A DNA stretch of 64,000 bases from Bacteroides pyogenes_A (GTDB lineage Bacteria; Bacteroidota; Bacteroidia; Bacteroidales; Bacteroidaceae): the NCBI RefSeq assembly GCF_048595595.1, contig NZ_CP184347.1; one strand, written 5' to 3'. Positions 61,183 through 64,000 of the stretch are shown here, piece by piece (the first letter of the stretch is position 1; each line of letters begins with the position of its first letter). The translations under genes and the position numbers were made by a program. The notes under the pieces were generated by a model. It made no database searches, was not told the origin of the DNA, and saw only the letters and a list, made by a program, of their open reading frames with translations.

Positions 61183-61956
61183 TCAGTGTAGGATATATTC
61201 GAGGAAGTAATACAGCTTGGGCTCCGCATAAACTCCGAGAGACGGTATAATCCGGTATTGAAATCCTATGCCGAAATTTGCAGACCACTGCAAAGACGGA
61301 TATATGTTACCTCTTGTTTGAGAGGTAATTTGTCCACTTTCATCAAATACGGATTTTTCAGAAGTAGCTCTTAGGGGAATGTCCATAGTTACTCCGGCAG
61401 ATATGTAGATGGACCACCTCCGCCCGTTCCGAATATTGAATATTCCTTTTATGGGGATTCCTATATAGTCTATTTTTTGTGCCTCATTTAGAGAGTAATT
61501 GGTGACAGTTGTAAAATCTGAACGTAAATGTGTATATTGAAGGCCTGTTTCTATTCCCTTGCGTTCATCGAATTTCTTGCATAATGAAAGGGATAAGGTT
61601 ATAGAAAGATGGTAGTGTAACTCCTTGATTACTTCTTGCGGCTTATCGGACGCGATACTGCCGGGAATCATTATTCTTCGGGTATCTGTACGCTTTTCTC
61701 CTCCCGAATAGGATAAAGCCAACGACCAATCCTTTTTATCATTGGATAAATGTCTGGAAGTAATGGCGGGATGGTACTCTTCGTCTTGTCTTATTCTTTG
61801 TTTTTTTATCATTTGAAGATCAGGTGATTGAACACTGTCTTTTCTTTCAACGGAACTGTCTTGCCGGATGCTTTCTTGCTTAGCCTTCTCTTCTCTTGCA
61901 AATTCAGAGAGGGTATGCTTCCGGGCAGTACAGGTATGCATAGGGGTAATATTCAT
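61183..61956 (-). CDS. outer-membrane beta-barrel protein, PorT-like, apparently truncated
   Basis: 257 aa as an independent frame, with no signal peptide. The first about 75 residues are a charged linker; residues 75-257 alternate as beta-strands (WSLALSYSGG, LHYHLSITLSLSLCKKF, YIGIPIKGIFNI, WSANFGIGFQYRI) like PorT/OmpA-type eight-stranded barrels. The end (EPKLYYFLEYILH) stops inside the palindrome CACTGATTATCAGTG and lacks the last strands usually found after this point, so the 3' end was probably lost. Its start overlaps the sigma-factor stop (ATGA), and its frame continues upstream into that gene across an A7 tract. Confidence 0.7.
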   Translation of the reverse strand: MNITPMHTCTARKHTLSEFAREEKAKQESIRQDSSVERKDSVQSPDLQMIKKQRIRQDEEYHPAITSRHLSNDKKDWSLALSYSGGEKRTDTRRIMIPGSIASDKPQEVIKELHYHLSITLSLSLCKKFDERKGIETGLQYTHLRSDFTTVTNYSLNEAQKIDYIGIPIKGIFNIRNGRRWSIYISAGVTMDIPLRATSEKSVFDESGQITSQTRGNIYPSLQWSANFGIGFQYRIIPSLGVYAEPKLYYFLEYILH

Positions 61957-62639
61957 TGTATCTTGAGGCGAAGCCTTATGAGGCCTTTGTTTTTCCTCTT
62001 TGCGCTCGAATTCCGTTTCTTGTGCCGTATTGGCGTTTTTTTATGTGTATACAGCAATAGATGTAAGGAAATGACGGATGACAATATGAGTAGCCCTATC
62101 ATAGCGCGGTATCGGGACAGGAGTTTACGCAACATTCCCTTGGCTCTGGATAATTGTGATGAAGAAGAGTGTGGGGCTATATTTAACAATTGCCCGATTT
62201 CCTTGTGAGATAATCCCTCCAATACCGCCAATTTGAAGATTTCACAATAGCCTTTTGGCAATGATTCTATCATCTCAAGCAGTATGGCATATGATGGGAA
62301 ATCATTTGAATAAGATGGAGTCGGCGACTCTTCATATCCTTCTTCTTCTATACTGTCTAAAGAAACCGTGGTAATTGAACGACACTGTTCCAAATATCTT
62401 AATGAAATGTTTTTCATTATCTTTCCCATCCAGCTTTCTTTTTTTTCAGTGGAGCGTAATGTTCCGATAGATGTGAAAATTACAATAAATCCATCATGTA
62501 GAAGGTCATTTACTATTTGCTTGTCAGAAACATATTGGTTGCATATCCTTCTCATTCTATCCGCATAAGTTTTATAGAGCAGGCTTAAAGCCTGCCCGTC
62601 TCCTTTTTTGCATAGATTTAGCAACTCTTCTTTAGTCAT
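61953..62639 (-). CDS. ECF sigma factor with C-terminal membrane helix
   Basis: 228 aa. Sigma region 2 (LSLLYKTYADRMRRICNQYV, DLLHDGFIVIFTSI) and region 4 (LPKGYCEIFKLAVLEGLSHKEIGQLL, SSSSQLSRAK) fill residues 10-172. A hydrophobic helix follows (about residues 180-198, AMIGLLILSSVISLHLLLY), then a very basic tail of about 30 residues. That tail is odd: shifting frame by one base at the A7 tract (62036-62042) gives a normal acidic linker that runs into the beta-barrel ORF. The protein may therefore be the front half of a membrane-tethered sigma-barrel fusion. An alternative is a separate sigma factor with tail. Confidence 0.82.
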   Translation of the reverse strand: MTKEELLNLCKKGDGQALSLLYKTYADRMRRICNQYVSDKQIVNDLLHDGFIVIFTSIGTLRSTEKKESWMGKIMKNISLRYLEQCRSITTVSLDSIEEEGYEESPTPSYSNDFPSYAILLEMIESLPKGYCEIFKLAVLEGLSHKEIGQLLNIAPHSSSSQLSRAKGMLRKLLSRYRAMIGLLILSSVISLHLLLYTHKKTPIRHKKRNSSAKRKNKGLIRLRLKIQ

Positions 62640-62884
62640 GCTTTTCTTGTATATTTGTATATGATGAGAAAAGAATGGATGACTACATGCCTGTCTTCTG
62701 TTTTAATGTTTATTATAAGGTTCTCGTTTTTTACTTGTTGTTTTTTACAAGTGTATCAGGGGGAGGGCATCTGTTGTTTATAGTAAGTACAGTTTCCTTG
62801 TGTTTACAGAAAAACGACCAAGCGGACATAATTTCATTTCTCCAAAATCAAGACCTGAATTCGGTAACGCTATTAAGTCGTCCC

Positions 62885-64000
62885 TTAAAAACTATATTTC
62901 AGCGTGAAGTTTGTAAAAGCGAACTTCACGCTGATTTTTTTTATAAGCCACAAAAGAACTCTCATCGCTCTTTTGAAGTTATATGCCGCCGCAGCTAATA
63001 AGACATTGATAGCATCTCCTTTGACACCTTTATAAAAGTTGCGAGATAATCTGTAGTCTTCTTTAAGATGTCCTATCGTTGGCTCTATGCCTGCTCGTTT
63101 ACAAAATAGTTTGTGTTTCTTTTTCTTTTGGTAGTAGGTGTCTTTTGCTTTAGGAACGTCCGGGATGAGTATCTTTGTATCCCCAATCTGTTTCACACCT
63201 CTATACCCTCTATCTGCTGCCAGGTTATTAATATGTTTCCCGGTCATCCTTTGGGTTTGTTCTAACGTCTTTTGTATGGTATGCCCATCGTATTCATTCC
63301 TAAAAGAGCATGCACCAAGAATAAGCCCTGACCAGGAACGAAGAATGGATACCTTATTACCAAACTCGTATTTCTTATGTTCCTTGCCTTTACTGATACA
63401 AACCACGTCCGGTTCGTGCAGAGAATATACTTTATTTTTTGACTTACGGTTCTGAGAAAGAACCCTGTAGTATAACTCAAACATCTTCTCATAGCCATTC
63501 CTTCCCCCTAGATTACGCTCGAGTTCTCTAACCAATCGACCTGCTATGGTTTTTAGTTGCCTGTCTGCCTTAAGGGCTTTCTTACGATTCTTGGGATGGT
63601 TACGAAAGCGCCGGGCACGGTAAATTCCTTTCAAGGTGCGTGTATAACTTTGCCGTAGAGGAAGAGACTTATCATGAACTATCTTCAAAACGTTTTTGAT
63701 TATCTTTTTATGCAACTTCGCATCTGTAGGATAAGTTATATTCTTCTGCTGTACAGTAGAATCTATGAAAGCCGTATCAAAATGGTCTTCATCATCCTTA
63801 TCCGTATTGACACGGATGCTCTCTGCCAATATTATTTCCATACCTTTCTCACCGATACGTTTTCTGAAGTGAACCAAGTCAGATGCATCACAGGGCTCTT
63901 TGGGAGTAAATTCAAGTTGTCCGCAAAAGTATTGGTAGTAAGCATTCTCACTCCATTGTAAAACCACAGTTTCATCAGACACATTACGCAAATGTTTTAA
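62885..64000 (-). CDS. IS5-like transposase, cut by the window edge
   Basis: At least 371 aa; the frame is still open at position 64000, so the true start lies beyond. DDE residues: FDTAFIDSTVQQ, NNLAADRGYRGVKQ and AGIEPTIGHLKEDYRL, the order and spacing of IS5-group transposases (IS1182-like subgroup possible). The N-terminal SENAYYQYFCGQLEF and CDASDLVHFRKRIG segment is typical for this family. The coding frame looks intact where visible. The last codons lie past a plus-strand terminator hairpin. IS ends could not be set because one end is outside the window. Confidence 0.88.
   Translation of the reverse strand, partial: LKHLRNVSDETVVLQWSENAYYQYFCGQLEFTPKEPCDASDLVHFRKRIGEKGMEIILAESIRVNTDKDDEDHFDTAFIDSTVQQKNITYPTDAKLHKKIIKNVLKIVHDKSLPLRQSYTRTLKGIYRARRFRNHPKNRKKALKADRQLKTIAGRLVRELERNLGGRNGYEKMFELYYRVLSQNRKSKNKVYSLHEPDVVCISKGKEHKKYEFGNKVSILRSWSGLILGACSFRNEYDGHTIQKTLEQTQRMTGKHINNLAADRGYRGVKQIGDTKILIPDVPKAKDTYYQKKKKHKLFCKRAGIEPTIGHLKEDYRLSRNFYKGVKGDAINVLLAAAAYNFKRAMRVLLWLIKKISVKFAFTNFTLKYSF
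62900..62941 (+). terminator. hairpin inside the 3' end of the transposase gene
   Basis: CAGCGTGAAGTT (62900-62911) pairs perfectly with AACTTCACGCTG (62922-62933), followed on the plus strand by A plus T8. It faces into the IS from outside and may block readthrough that would make antisense or impinging transcripts. Confidence 0.7.

Noticed and set aside
48046..61200. CRISPR array or cas genes near the defence cargo
   Set aside because: No regularly spaced direct repeats with unique spacers and no cas-like protein in the window.
62675..62998. Plus-strand ORF of 107 codons between the sigma gene and the transposase
   Set aside because: It runs into the antisense of the transposase and through a terminator hairpin.

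Overview
The window looks like a Bacteroidales chromosome, most likely Bacteroides in the broad sense. Promoters follow the Bacteroidetes pattern (a -7 element of the form TAnnTTTG, usually without Shine-Dalgarno-like sequence). Gene content fits too: a LruC-domain lipoprotein, a DUF4836 lipoprotein, a DUF5063/exonuclease/methyltransferase cluster, carboxynorspermidine synthase, and ECF sigma factors paired with beta-barrel proteins. Core genes are moderately GC-rich; positions 48.1-61.2 kb are clearly AT-rich and are interpreted as acquired DNA.

1-8.2 kb (minus): M20 dipeptidase, aroC, pncB, a fused NfnA-NfnB-type flavoprotein, serS. 8.5-17.6 kb (minus): LruC lipoprotein, rplU-rpmA, then a six-gene run reading nucleoside permease, bifunctional nuclease, rsmE, DUF4836 lipoprotein, ABC ATPase, ABC permease. 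18.2-20.7 kb (minus): DUF5063 protein, 3'-5' exonuclease, rRNA methyltransferase. 20.8-25 kb (plus): ftsK, lolA-like, trxB. 25.5-29.8 kb (minus): a complete Phe/Tyr operon (pheA, aminotransferase, DAHP synthase-chorismate mutase, tyrA), preceded by a small ORF packed with Phe and Tyr codons and an overlapping antiterminator/terminator pair, the layout of a translation-coupled attenuator. 30.1-35.4 kb (minus): recJ, recQ, a TPR protein and a thioredoxin-fold-like lipoprotein. 35.9-40 kb (plus): a split ThrE/YjjP-YjjB exporter, a membrane protein, tRNA-Gly(CCC) with a decayed tRNA 3' copy downstream, and a YeiH-type transporter. 40.5-45.6 kb (minus): recA, bcp, carboxynorspermidine synthase, and a BtuCF/FecCD-type importer without a neighbouring ATPase. 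46-48 kb: dnaK.

From about 48.08 to 61.16 kb lies a mobilizable element of about 13.1 kb bounded by an 11-bp direct repeat. Its backbone is a frameshifted excisionase-like gene, tyrosine integrase, VapE-like ATPase, an iteron-like region, a toprim primase, an oriT-like hairpin, MobC and relaxase. Its cargo is an XRE regulator with a BRO-N-Fic fusion, then a tightly packed trio: a single-chain nuclease-methylase-specificity protein, a DUF262 protein and a HEPN-like protein. This trio is the best candidate for an uncharacterised defence system. To the right are an ECF sigma factor with a C-terminal membrane helix, a beta-barrel gene that appears to be its frameshifted continuation at an A7 tract, and an IS5-like transposase cut by the window edge.

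Several intergenic regions hold sequence-unrelated tandem repeats whose periods cluster at 21-23 bp or 65-66 bp.
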